From contig JANSWS010000030.1 of NCBI GenBank assembly GCA_024743355.1, positions 1 through 34,593 of the forward strand: a DNA stretch of 34,593 nucleotides, in the 5' to 3' direction. The DNA is from a bacterium. Its GTDB lineage: Bacteria > Planctomycetota > Planctomycetia > Pirellulales > Pirellulaceae. Position 1 is the first letter of the stretch. The number at the start of each line of letters is the position of its first letter. The notes below the pieces were generated by a model. The model was not told the origin of the DNA and searched no databases. It saw only the letters and a list, made by a program, of their open reading frames with translations. This document shows, in pieces, positions 19,739 through 29,307 of this stretch. The position numbers were made by a program, and so were the translations under genes.

Positions 19739-20347
19739 TCACGTGAAGCTCCTGACCAGACCCACGATCTGGCCAGACCATCCAATGTTGGCAGGATGAT
19801 AATCGTGCAGCACACGATTGGTATGCTGCACTTGAACTTGCTGCTCCGTACAAAGCAATACGCGCCCCACATGCAGCGGGCTGCTTGAATCGATGCCCAA
19901 GAGGACCAATTGTCCAGCCTGAACCGCCTGCGGCCGCACCACCAGCAAATCCTCGCGACGTATGCTCAGCTCGCTCAGACTGTCATCCATCACCTGGAAG
20001 GCTAGATTCTGGCCCCCGCCCAGCAGACTGGCGACATCCCAATCGGCTCGCAGCTCAGAAAGGTCCAAGCGGCCAATCCCGTTCTGGAAGATTCCCCGAA
20101 TCGGCAGACTTGATGGTGGGGAACGCTCAAGCGGCTCGGTGAGCTCAATAGCCCGGCTTTTGTTGGCCGCTCGGGTGATCATTCCCTTGCGTTCCAAGGC
20201 CCGCAGATGACACATAACGCCATTGGGAGACTTGATGTTCATGTGTCCGCCGATCTCCCGCACGGTTGGACCATAGCCGCGCGTCAGGATCTGCTGGCGG
20301 ATATAGTCGTAAACGGCCTGCTGTTGATGCGTTAACGAACGGCTCAT
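19739..20347 (-). CDS. LexA-family repressor homologue with divergent autoprotease active site
   Basis: 202 aa; LTHQQQAVYDYIRQQILTRGYGPTVREIGGHMNIKSPNGVMCHLRALERKGMI matches the LexA wHTH; C-terminal S24-like domain VMDDSLSELSIRREDLLVVRP. Catalytic Lys and cleavage site altered (see findings). Confidence 0.9.
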   Translation of the reverse strand: MSRSLTHQQQAVYDYIRQQILTRGYGPTVREIGGHMNIKSPNGVMCHLRALERKGMITRAANKSRAIELTEPLERSPPSSLPIRGIFQNGIGRLDLSELRADWDVASLLGGGQNLAFQVMDDSLSELSIRREDLLVVRPQAVQAGQLVLLGIDSSSPLHVGRVLLCTEQQVQVQHTNRVLHDYHPANIGWSGQIVGLVRSFT

Positions 20348-20503
20348 GAATGCTTGTTATGGTGCGCGCAAGTTCACATGGGTCAAATGTCCAGTATCTG
20401 AGTGTTCCAGCATAATCACCCGGATGGATGGATGCACGCCGGTCTGGAAATGTGACACCTGCTCCCCATGAGCTTGAGCAGCGCTACCGCAACCAGATAT
20501 CCC

Positions 20504-21973
20504 TCAAGACGGAGAAGAATTCTTGAGAGCCTGCAGCTGATCTCGCTCCGGACGGCGTTTGTAAAACTCATCCAGAGGATAGCAACCGCTGACCAGCCCG
20601 TTCCTGGGGGCGGTGGTGCAATCGCTGAAGGTGCGGCAAACCAATTTCCTTTCGGATTTTCGGCCCGCCAGAGCGTCATGGGGCATGGTTGGATAGGAAA
20701 GAACCATGCGTCCCAATCCAATAAAGTCGACCTGCCCATTGCGAACCGCCGCTTGACCGACCAAGGGCAGATACTCCTGCAGGTAACTGTACCCCGATCC
20801 AACGATGGGCAGATCAGGAAATTCTTGTTTCATTTCCGCAACGGTTGCCACGTGTCGGGCCACACCCACCAAGGGATCTTCCGGCGGCAGATAGCCATCA
20901 CTGGGCGGGAAAATCGCCGGCCGCTGCAAATGCGGGTTGTAGTACGGGCTAGCACAAGTGAAGTTCAACATGTGTACTCCGTGCTCGATTAGCATCCGCA
21001 CCAACTGCTTGGGTTCCTCCAAGTCAATTTCCAAAGGATTCAGCGGATTCAATCCGAATCCGAATGGATAGGGAGCGTCCGCTTCCCAGGCTGCGGGAAC
21101 GCCAACCGCTCCGCCGTCGCCCTCGGCCGGCTGATAAGGCAGCGAATCGAACAGGCTCAATCTCACGCCGATGACCAGTCCCGGACAAGTTTGCCGAACG
21201 CGATCGATGATCGTGCGGAGTAGCCGCGATCTTCCCTGCAAATCCCCTCCAAACCTGCCCGGACGATCGCGAGCGCTCAAGAACTCGTGCAACAGGTAGC
21301 CGTGACAAGCCTTGACGTCCACGAATTGAAACCCCAGCTGATGGGCCAGTCTGGCCGCGGCCACGTAATCCTCGATCAGCTCTTCCAACTCGTCATCGCT
21401 GAACACCACTTGAGTATCATTCGGATCGATTCCGAATTTCGCATCCAGCAATGGATGGTGGTAAGCAATCCGTGACTCCCATTTTTTGTGATCATTGGGT
21501 TTGCAGAAGCGACCCGAGTGCGTCAGCTGCAGCCCGACCATCAGATCCTCGGTAGTGCCCGAACACTTTTCGTGTTGCTCCCGCAGCGTCATCAACAGAC
21601 TTCGCAGCCCCGCTTCATTGCTGGTGGTGGCCAGCGTCTGATTCGGGTTCGCCCTGCCGGTAGGCCGCACAGCGGCTGCTTCACCGCCCCAAATCAACTT
21701 GGCACCGCTCTCACCGAAGCGTGCCCAGCGGCGAAGCGTCAGCTCGGAAGGACTGCCATCGCGATTGGCATCCCAGCCTTCCATGGGATGGATACACCAA
21801 CGATTCCCGATCCGCTGTCCGGCCAGTTGGTAGGGCTGAGCCAGCGGCGATCCATCATCGGCCGACAGCAATTGCTCATCGCAGGGCAGTTCGACACCCA
21901 GCTCGCTCAGCCGCTGTTGAAGTTTGGCCACGGTGCGGAGCTGAGCTATTTTGGGATATTTGGGGGCCGGCAT
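20504..21973 (-). CDS. NADH:flavin oxidoreductase, old yellow enzyme family
   Basis: 489 aa; WGGEAAAVRPTGRANPNQ, QLTHSGRF, DVKACHGYLLHEFLSARDRPGRFGGDLQGRSRLLRTIIDRVR motifs. Confidence 0.92.
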   Translation of the reverse strand: MPAPKYPKIAQLRTVAKLQQRLSELGVELPCDEQLLSADDGSPLAQPYQLAGQRIGNRWCIHPMEGWDANRDGSPSELTLRRWARFGESGAKLIWGGEAAAVRPTGRANPNQTLATTSNEAGLRSLLMTLREQHEKCSGTTEDLMVGLQLTHSGRFCKPNDHKKWESRIAYHHPLLDAKFGIDPNDTQVVFSDDELEELIEDYVAAARLAHQLGFQFVDVKACHGYLLHEFLSARDRPGRFGGDLQGRSRLLRTIIDRVRQTCPGLVIGVRLSLFDSLPYQPAEGDGGAVGVPAAWEADAPYPFGFGLNPLNPLEIDLEEPKQLVRMLIEHGVHMLNFTCASPYYNPHLQRPAIFPPSDGYLPPEDPLVGVARHVATVAEMKQEFPDLPIVGSGYSYLQEYLPLVGQAAVRNGQVDFIGLGRMVLSYPTMPHDALAGRKSERKLVCRTFSDCTTAPRNGLVSGCYPLDEFYKRRPERDQLQALKNSSPS

Positions 21974-22022
21974 AACTAATCGCTGTCATGAGATGAGGGA
22001 ACGGGACCGCACAAAGGCGTCA

Positions 22023-24419
22023 TCAATGCGTTTGCCCGACCAGATCCAGTCGAACATGGGAGAGACGAAAAGTACGGCGAGAGCCGTCATTGGCAAACTG
22101 TATCGTCACCGATCTTTTGGGGCCATTACCCTGTCCGGAAATGATCTCTCCAATTCCAAATCTTTCGTGACGCACGGTACTGCCGGGACGGAAGTCCGAG
22201 GCCTCGTCGGGCCGATCCTGTGCGGCCTGCTTGGGCCAGGAGCCGCGGAGCCTTTGGATGCGGGCCCGCATCTCGTCGGGGGGCAGCTGACAATCCTCAA
22301 AATCAATCTGACACGAGTCTGCTTCCATCTCGCCGTAGGGAGCGTCGAGCTGGCAAGCCTCATCCCACTCCCCTCGATCCTGGCTCTGGTCCCATGCTTC
22401 ATGTGAATCTCCATCATGACCAGGGGTTCCCCAACCGAAGCCATCGTGCTCCATGCCACCCCAGGCTTCGGTCTTGTCCATCCACTGCATCTCCTGACGT
22501 GGCAATTCCATCAGAAAAGAACTGGGAACACCGGAACCGTGGTTGGAAAAGCCTCTGCGTTTGGCATAGCTGATTTGAAGATGATTCTCGGCCCGCGTTA
22601 TGCCCACAAAGAGCAAGCGCCGTTCTTCCTCCAACGCGGCAGGATCATCTTTGCTGCGAGAATGGGGCAGAATATTCTCTTCGACCGCCGCGATGTAAAC
22701 CTGCGGGAACTCGAGACCCTTGGCAGCATGCAGCGTCATCAGTGTAACTTGCTCTTGGCCATGCACCATGCGATCCGCGTCCGCCTGCAAGGCGGCAAAC
22801 TCCAGGAACCGCTCCAGCGGCGCACGCTCAGACTCGATCGCATTCTCCAATTCGTAGTGGCGGTCCAGCTCATAGGCCTCCGATAACAACTCGTCCAAGT
22901 TTGCCGCCACGTCCGAATCGTCCGACGCATCAGACTTCTGTTTCGCTAGAAAATCCCGGTAGCGAGTCAAGTCGATCGTTGTTTCCAGCAGATCAACCAA
23001 AGGACCACAGGCTAGGCTGCTGATCTGGTCATAGACCTTCAAGAAACTCCTGACGGCGCTAGCCGCTCGACGACTGAGAATGCCCGAGTCAACGCATTCA
23101 CGGCAAGCCACCAACAGGCTTACACCCTGGCGATCGGCGTGCTGCTGAAGCTTGGCCAAAGTCTGCTTGCCGATGCCGCGACTGGGCGAATTGATGGCGC
23201 GTTGCAAGGCGACGTTGTCATCTGGATTGTTGACCAATAGCAGATAGGCGATCAGATCCTTGATCTCCTTGCGGAGATAGAATCGGAATCCACCAATCAA
23301 CTGAAATGGAATCTGACGACGCATCAAGGCATGCTCGAACAAACGTGATTGCGCGTTCGTCCGATACAGCACGGCAAAATCGCTGTAGCTGGCGTCATGC
23401 TCTACCGCCGCCAAAATCTGATCGGCAATATCCTCGGCTTCTTCTCGGGCTGAGCCATACACGGCCAAGCGAACACTCGACCCGGATTCCCTGCATGGCA
23501 GCAGACTCTTCTCTTTCCGCTGCTCATTGTGCTGAATCAAGAAATCGGCGATGGATAGGATCTCGGGCGTACTGCGATAATTGCTTTCCAGCCGAACGAT
23601 ACGCAAATCACGGTAATCCCGCTCCAAATTAGTTACGTTCTGCGCGTTGGCGCCGCGCCAGCCGTAGATGGATTGATCCGGATCACCGGTCGCGGCCAGA
23701 TTGGGCACGTCCACACTCAGATGCCGCACAATTACGTACTGAGCCAAATTGGTATCTTGATACTCGTCCACCATCACATGCTGCAGTCGCTGGTCCCAAT
23801 CGGCACGCAATTCCGGGTGCGAGCGGAGCAAGACGGCCACGTGCATCAAGATGTCATCAAAGTCGACGGCTCCATTCCGCTGCAGTTCTCGCTGGTAGAA
23901 GGGATATACTTGCCCAACCGCGAACTCTTGGCTGGAAAGTGCCTCGGCTTGCAGTATTTCCGGGGTAATCAAGCGGTTCTTGTAGTAACTGATCCGGTTC
24001 GCCAAGCTGCTTAAGCTGGTGTGCGTCAGTTCGAAGTCAGCCCGCTGAACGGCAGCTTTCAAAACTGACTCGGCGTCTTTTGTATCGTAGATGCTGAAGT
24101 TCTCGGGCAGCCCCACCAACCGTGCGTAGCGGCGGAGCAAACGCACACAGAAACCGTGAAAGGTCCCCATCCACACCGGAGCATTTCCCACCAACTCCGT
24201 CACACGCGAACGCATCTCCTCGGCAGCCTTGTTGGTAAAGGTCAAGGCGACCATGCTTTTGGGATCCACTCCCTGCTCGATCAAGTAGGCAATGCGATGC
24301 GTCACCACCCGCGTCTTCCCACTGCCCGGTCCGGCCAGAACCAGAAGTGGGCCGTCGATGTGAGTCACCGCCGCGACCTGTGCCGCATTGAGTCCGCTGA
24401 GTAGATCCCGAGTTGCCAT
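22023..24419 (-). CDS. UvrD/Rep/PcrA-family ATP-dependent DNA helicase
   Basis: ORF 22023..24662; likely start MATRDLLSGLNAAQVAAV at 24419. LAGPGSGKTRVVTHRIA, VDEYQDTNLAQY, ATGDPDQSIYGWRGA, LMTLHAAKGLEFPQVYI, RRLLFVGITRA. Confidence 0.95.
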   Translation of the reverse strand: MATRDLLSGLNAAQVAAVTHIDGPLLVLAGPGSGKTRVVTHRIAYLIEQGVDPKSMVALTFTNKAAEEMRSRVTELVGNAPVWMGTFHGFCVRLLRRYARLVGLPENFSIYDTKDAESVLKAAVQRADFELTHTSLSSLANRISYYKNRLITPEILQAEALSSQEFAVGQVYPFYQRELQRNGAVDFDDILMHVAVLLRSHPELRADWDQRLQHVMVDEYQDTNLAQYVIVRHLSVDVPNLAATGDPDQSIYGWRGANAQNVTNLERDYRDLRIVRLESNYRSTPEILSIADFLIQHNEQRKEKSLLPCRESGSSVRLAVYGSAREEAEDIADQILAAVEHDASYSDFAVLYRTNAQSRLFEHALMRRQIPFQLIGGFRFYLRKEIKDLIAYLLLVNNPDDNVALQRAINSPSRGIGKQTLAKLQQHADRQGVSLLVACRECVDSGILSRRAASAVRSFLKVYDQISSLACGPLVDLLETTIDLTRYRDFLAKQKSDASDDSDVAANLDELLSEAYELDRHYELENAIESERAPLERFLEFAALQADADRMVHGQEQVTLMTLHAAKGLEFPQVYIAAVEENILPHSRSKDDPAALEEERRLLFVGITRAENHLQISYAKRRGFSNHGSGVPSSFLMELPRQEMQWMDKTEAWGGMEHDGFGWGTPGHDGDSHEAWDQSQDRGEWDEACQLDAPYGEMEADSCQIDFEDCQLPPDEMRARIQRLRGSWPKQAAQDRPDEASDFRPGSTVRHERFGIGEIISGQGNGPKRSVTIQFANDGSRRTFRLSHVRLDLVGQTH

Positions 24420-24599
24420 AGAAATGCTAGCAATCCTTTCGCCAGTTGGACTAAATTTTCTCCTATTGTTATACTCGCCCGGGTTCGTGTTCGAAACGCG
24501 TCCCGCAGATGCCGAAGTCGAGCAGCCGACGTCCAGAAGGTCCGTGTTGTGCAGCGGACTGGCTGCCATTCGGCCATTCACCGAAGAAAGGAATCTTAC

Positions 24600-24878
24600 A
24601 TGGCAACCACACGCATCCCAATCAGTCAGGCAGAAGAGATGGCTCGCATCAAGCGCGAGCAACTTGATCTGAGCACGGCTGAAATCGGGCTCACCGTGCG
24701 GACAACGAATTGCTTGGAAGAAAAGGGGATCTTCACGGTGCGTGATCTGCTCAAGAGCACGCCGAAGGAGCTATTGAGCATCTCGAATTTCGGCGAGAAG
24801 ACCCTCGAAGAAGTGTATCTCGCCCTGGAAAAAATCGGTTATTATCGGCCTCACCGCGAGCCGACGGCGAGCGTCTAG
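24600..24878 (+). CDS. stand-alone RNA polymerase alpha-subunit C-terminal domain (alpha-CTD) protein
   Basis: ORF 24549..24878; likely ATG 24600 preceded by GAAAGGAATC. IGLTVRTTNCLEEKGIFTVRDLLKSTPKELLSISNFGEKTLEEVYLALEKIGY aligns with RpoA alpha-CTD. Confidence 0.88.
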   Translation: MATTRIPISQAEEMARIKREQLDLSTAEIGLTVRTTNCLEEKGIFTVRDLLKSTPKELLSISNFGEKTLEEVYLALEKIGYYRPHREPTASV

Positions 24879-24914
24879 CCAAGAATCCAACAGCGCCGAC
24901 TGAAACAATAAACC

Positions 24915-24946
24915 GACGCTGCCGTCTCATGCCGGACGGCAGCGTC
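24915..24946 (+). terminator. putative transcription terminator hairpin downstream of alpha-CTD gene
   Basis: GACGCTGCCGTC (24915-24926) / GACGGCAGCGTC (24935-24946): perfect 12-bp stem with 8-nt loop, 36 bp after the stop. Only a weak T-rich tail. Confidence 0.65.
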
Positions 24947-25124
24947 ACTTCTTGATAGCCGTCTCTTCCGCGCAATGTCCGCCCCGCATTCGTCTCCCAC
25001 ACGGGACTTTGCTGCCAGGGACTTTGCTGGGATGGTTTACTGCGAGATGCTCGATGCGACTCGCACGCCGGCACTGAGCGCGGCCGCTAGCGGGCAACGA
25101 CCGGCGTACCGCAACTTGAGCGGT

Positions 25125-26396
25125 TCATGACATCGTCACCCACGGTTCCCATTCCGCTTCATACTCACGCCGCCAATACTGCCGCTGTTCCGCGTCGTCC
25201 AAAATATGCCCGCCTTGGCCCTCGGTAACTACGGTGCGGCCCGTCCGATGAGCGATATTGCCCAGATGACACAGGAGCGTACTGCGGTGCCCTTCGGTGA
25301 TCGGCAGATTGAGTAGCTGGGGATCGTCGGCGCGAATCGCATCGACAAAATTCTGTAGATGCTCTCGCTGACCAACCGACGACTGCTCTCCCTGAAATAC
25401 CGGTTTGTCATTGCGATCGAAGATGCGAAACTGCCCATCGCTGTCCAACTCAAGCGTACCCTCGTCTCCGTAAAAAGCGCACATAAAATCGACGCCGTGC
25501 TTGTTGCAACTGAGCGCATCCCAGGTCGCCTGTTTGCGACCTTCAAACTCGAAACACACAGAATGCACATCGGGTGTTTCTTGATCGTCGTCATACCAAT
25601 AGCGGCCTCCGGAGCTGACGGTACGAATGGGAAAGTCTACATTCAAACCCCAGCGACAAAGATCGAGGCCGTGAACACCATTATTGGCCAACTCTCCTCC
25701 ACCCCAATGCCAGAACCAATGCCAGTTGTAATGCACTACATTGCTGCGAAAGGGAACATGCGGCGCCGGTCCCTGCCACAAGTCGTAGTCTAAATCCGCC
25801 GGTGGATCGACCTGCATACCGCGTCCAATGGGTCCCCGCAGACTGTTGTAGTAACAGCGAGCCAAATGCACCTGACCGATATCGCCCGCATGCAAGCGGC
25901 GGATAGCCTCTTGAGTGCCTGCAGCACTCCTGCGTTGCGCTCCCATCTGGACGCAGCGTTTGTATTTTTCGGCAGCCTGAATCATCCATTCACCTTCCTG
26001 CGGATTATGGCTACAGGGCTTTTCGACGTACACGTGCTTGCCCGCCTTGCAGGCCATGATGGTTGCCGGGGCATGCCAGTGGTTGGGAGCCGCACAGACC
26101 AGCGCATCAACGTCGTCGTCATCGAGAATCCGCCGAAAGTCGCCGACCATCTCAGGGGCCACACCGACTTCTTTCTGAAACTGTCTTGCCAGGCTTTCCG
26201 AACGTCGCTTGTCGACGTCGCACAAATACTTAACCTCCACTCCCTCAAACTTGGCCAGATCCGCAGCCAAGGATTGTCCACGACTCAAGCCCATGACTCC
26301 AACGCGGACCAGCGGCAGATCCGACTGACCACGGGCCTCCGACATCAGGCTGCCGGCGGCCACCCCAGCCAGTACGAATTCTCGTCGATTTGCCAT
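25125..26396 (-). CDS. Gfo/Idh/MocA-family oxidoreductase with Tat-like signal
   Basis: 423 aa; NRREFVLAGVAAGSLM N-terminus, VRVGVMGLSRGQSL, APNHWHAPATIMACKAGKHVYVEKPCSHNPQEG. Confidence 0.93.
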   Translation of the reverse strand: MANRREFVLAGVAAGSLMSEARGQSDLPLVRVGVMGLSRGQSLAADLAKFEGVEVKYLCDVDKRRSESLARQFQKEVGVAPEMVGDFRRILDDDDVDALVCAAPNHWHAPATIMACKAGKHVYVEKPCSHNPQEGEWMIQAAEKYKRCVQMGAQRRSAAGTQEAIRRLHAGDIGQVHLARCYYNSLRGPIGRGMQVDPPADLDYDLWQGPAPHVPFRSNVVHYNWHWFWHWGGGELANNGVHGLDLCRWGLNVDFPIRTVSSGGRYWYDDDQETPDVHSVCFEFEGRKQATWDALSCNKHGVDFMCAFYGDEGTLELDSDGQFRIFDRNDKPVFQGEQSSVGQREHLQNFVDAIRADDPQLLNLPITEGHRSTLLCHLGNIAHRTGRTVVTEGQGGHILDDAEQRQYWRREYEAEWEPWVTMS

Positions 26397-26719
26397 CTCT
26401 CATTCTCCTTTCACCAGACTATCTTGATGTCGATGGATCGCTGAACCGCGGCTTAACAGTTCCGCCTCCCTCACTTGATTGGTCACAAATCAACCTCCAG
26501 CCTAGCAAATGCTTGCTAGCAAAGGTGAGGCCCAGGGAAAATAAAACGGCCGGAATGGGGGCGCCACGCAACGTCAGCAGCGGGCAAAGCAAATCTGTCG
26601 GCCTCTTGAGAAAACTTCAGAAGCTTGGATCCATGGGCCACAAAGATCCCTAGACTCGCCCATGCGACATTCGGTAAAAGGCGCCAGCGTGTAGCAAATC
26701 ATTCCTTACCGGAGTTGTC

Positions 26720-26974
26720 ATGAATCAATTCAATTTTTTCTCGTGGCTACGTGATGGTGTACGCCAATCCGTGTTGCTTGGCGTCAATGACGCCGTCGAG
26801 CAACTGGGTACACCGGCGACCGAAGAAGAATTACACCCCAGCCTGGCTGGGTTCCTGCAGCTACAGCGTACGGAAGCGGAAGTACCCAAACTGGGCACCA
26901 AATCGAAACCCGCCACCGGTCGCAAGAGGCTCGGAAAATCGCTCAAGGATTTGGGCAACGAAAGCGGCCAGTAA
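26720..26974 (+). CDS. small hypothetical protein (84 aa)
   Basis: MNQFNFFSWLRDGVRQSVLLGVNDAVEQLG...; ATG start in otherwise non-coding space, basic C-terminus; no family recognised. Confidence 0.55.
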   Translation: MNQFNFFSWLRDGVRQSVLLGVNDAVEQLGTPATEEELHPSLAGFLQLQRTEAEVPKLGTKSKPATGRKRLGKSLKDLGNESGQ

Positions 26975-26983
26975 CCCGCTTGG

Positions 26984-27697
26984 CTACTCGGCAGGCGCGT
27001 CACCGCCATTGCCGGGTTTTCTGGGTAGCATCAATGTCACACGCGTGCCTGCCCCAGGCGAAGACGCAATTTGCAACTGTCCACCGATCAAGCGGGCTCG
27101 CTGCTCCATACTGGAGATGCCGAAGCGATCTTGCTGAGCGCGTGCGGCATCCACGTTGAATCCACAGCCGTCGTCCTCAACACACATTCGATAAGCATCC
27201 CCCTCCAGGCTGCTTCTCACGCGGATTGTGCATGCGCCCGCATGCGTGATCGCGTTGACCACCGCTTGCTTCAGCACACGGAGAACGCTCCAAGCGACTG
27301 ACGGCGGCAGCTGTGGCCAGCCATGCTGGCCCTGCTCGACGATCAACGTCTGATTGGCGGCTTGTGCGTCAAAACTGCGCAGTTCGATGAATCGCGCGAG
27401 ATGTTGTTCCACCGCGGTAGCTTCTTCGGCCTGCGTGTGGTCCAGGAAGCGGATCAACATCCGGCCCTCCTCACCCGCCTCTCGGACGAATTGCAGCGAC
27501 TGCTCAAGTTGCTTTCGCACCTCGGACGGAATCTGTGGCAGCTCCTCGAGACGACTCTTGACCTGCTCTAAATTCATTCCGGCCGTAAGTATCCACTGCA
27601 ACAATCCATCGTGCAGCTCGTAAACCAACCAAGCTTTGTCGCGGTCGCTCATTGCATCCGAAGGATTTGAACCTGCGTCTACCATCGCTTGTCCCAC
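26984..27697 (-). CDS. soluble HisKA_3-type histidine kinase (no sensor domain, orphan)
   Basis: YELHDGLLQWILTAGMNLEQ (H-box), VLKQAVVNAITHAGA, CVEDDGCGFNV, RFGISSMEQRARLIGGQLQIASSPGAGTRVTLMLP. Confidence 0.9.
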   Translation of the reverse strand: MGQAMVDAGSNPSDAMSDRDKAWLVYELHDGLLQWILTAGMNLEQVKSRLEELPQIPSEVRKQLEQSLQFVREAGEEGRMLIRFLDHTQAEEATAVEQHLARFIELRSFDAQAANQTLIVEQGQHGWPQLPPSVAWSVLRVLKQAVVNAITHAGACTIRVRSSLEGDAYRMCVEDDGCGFNVDAARAQQDRFGISSMEQRARLIGGQLQIASSPGAGTRVTLMLPRKPGNGGDAPAE

Positions 27698-27718
27698 GCC
27701 GCTGGAGTGCCAATTGAA

Positions 27719-28420
27719 CTACAAGTCTAAAGCATCCAAGTCATCGACCAACTGATCAAGGTGATCCCAATCGCCTTCGTCCTGCTCCAGCTCAGCTTCC
27801 GGCCGATACAACTGGGAAGCAGCGGGCTTCGCAGGCGGCTGCGTGTGATTTGGCTGTGCGCCTTTCACCGCCTGCGAAACGGTCCCTTCCGAGTGAGTTT
27901 GCGAGTCTTGCCGCGTGGACTGTGACGCGACTCGCGGCGCCGCGGCAGAAGCTTCTTCCGTGGGGGCTGGACGGTGGACTGTGGATGACGGAGCCAAGCT
28001 CCCCAGTCCAATAGCGATGGTCTTTACGCTGCGATCTTGTTGTATCTGCAAAATCTGCTTCATCAAATCTGCCACCTCACCACCTCGGTCGAGTGGCACA
28101 TGATAAATCCGCTTCGCTCCACTCCTCGCCGCCGGATCTCTGCGGTCCACGGCGACGACCTCACCCGCCAGATCCAATCGCTGCCAATGCCGCCGCAGCT
28201 CTTCGGTCTCTAACGCCGAAACAACTACAAAACTGTGATTAAAGCTGCTCAGGCAGAGGTGGTCAGTGTCATCGGCCGCAATGTGTTCGAGCGGACCAAT
28301 CATGGTCGCATCCAGACCTTGCGTCATCATCAGCTCAGCCACCAGTGTTTCTTCCTGATCAGCGGACAGAGCGTTGCGATTGGCTCCTTGGCTCACCACC
28401 ACAGTCAGTCGACTCGTCAA
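27719..28420 (-). CDS. hypothetical protein, acidic/low-complexity C-terminus
   Basis: 233 aa ORF in operon-like position; no domain recognised. Possible N-terminal alpha/beta domain, Pro/Ser/Gln-rich linker and acidic tail EAELEQDEGDWDHLDQLVDDLDALDL. Confidence 0.65.
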   Translation of the reverse strand: MTSRLTVVVSQGANRNALSADQEETLVAELMMTQGLDATMIGPLEHIAADDTDHLCLSSFNHSFVVVSALETEELRRHWQRLDLAGEVVAVDRRDPAARSGAKRIYHVPLDRGGEVADLMKQILQIQQDRSVKTIAIGLGSLAPSSTVHRPAPTEEASAAAPRVASQSTRQDSQTHSEGTVSQAVKGAQPNHTQPPAKPAASQLYRPEAELEQDEGDWDHLDQLVDDLDALDL

Positions 28421-28578
28421 GCGTTTCTCCTTCGAAGATCAGTTAAAGAAACCTGTCGCATGCATCCATGGATTGGCTGAGCCCGAGGCACAGACCCTGT
28501 CTCCCTGGACAAACCTTGTCTCCCTGGAACGCAGCCTGGAATCCATGTCTTCGACGCAAACTCCATTGGATATTGTAC

Positions 28579-29307
28579 TCAGCGATAAAGAGACGATGGC
28601 GCGTCCCCCGATCCCACCGCACTCTTCTGTGTTGCGCATTGGTTGTGGTAATCGTCATACAGCCGCATCAACAACTCACGCATATTCCCGCGGTGCTCCT
28701 CAAGCTGGGCCCTCAGGCGAGCATCGTTCAGCCAATCCGCAGGAAGCGTGGCCGCTGCTTGTTCTGCCAAATGTTCCACAATCCTTCTGGCTAATTCGGC
28801 CGTTACCTGCATCTGTAGCAAAGTCGGGATTCCGGCGACTCGAGCATGTGAGCTAACCAGAAGCCCCATTTCTTGCCACCGCATGACGCGTCCCAAGAAG
28901 GCTCTGCATGCGATCGGCAGTTGCTCCCATCCATCCACGATCAAGGTTCTACCAGCAGCCCAATGGCCGCGCGAATTCAACCAGTCTCTCAAGGGCCGGT
29001 GGCCACGCCGCAGTTGAATCCAAACTACCATCCCTGCATGATCGTCATTCGCAGCTCGTAGCTTCGCCGCGTGTTTCGCGATTCCCGGCTGTGAGCGATA
29101 GCAAGTTGGGCCCAGTTCGGCCGCCAGATGAACCAGCAGAGTAGATTTTCCGCTGCCATGCGGGCCAACCAGAGCCCCACAGCGATTTAGCTCATGCCGC
29201 CAGCGACGCAGCAGATTGGGAATATCAGAAGCATGCTCTTGCTCCGCGACGAACCAAGGCACAGCCCCAGGATGCACGAAGCGGGTTGCAAAGGGGTTAG
29301 ACTTCAC
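28579..29307 (-). CDS. P-loop ATPase
   Basis: 242 aa; CGALVGPHGSGKSTLLVHLAAEL (Walker A), RTLIVDGWEQL (Walker B). Confidence 0.82.
   Translation of the reverse strand: MKSNPFATRFVHPGAVPWFVAEQEHASDIPNLLRRWRHELNRCGALVGPHGSGKSTLLVHLAAELGPTCYRSQPGIAKHAAKLRAANDDHAGMVVWIQLRRGHRPLRDWLNSRGHWAAGRTLIVDGWEQLPIACRAFLGRVMRWQEMGLLVSSHARVAGIPTLLQMQVTAELARRIVEHLAEQAAATLPADWLNDARLRAQLEEHRGNMRELLMRLYDDYHNQCATQKSAVGSGDAPSSLYR

Noticed and set aside
20348-20500. LexA/SOS box upstream of the lexA-like gene
   Set aside because: No convincing match to either the CTGT-N8-ACAG or GAAC-N4-GTTC type boxes, and planctomycete operators are not known to me.
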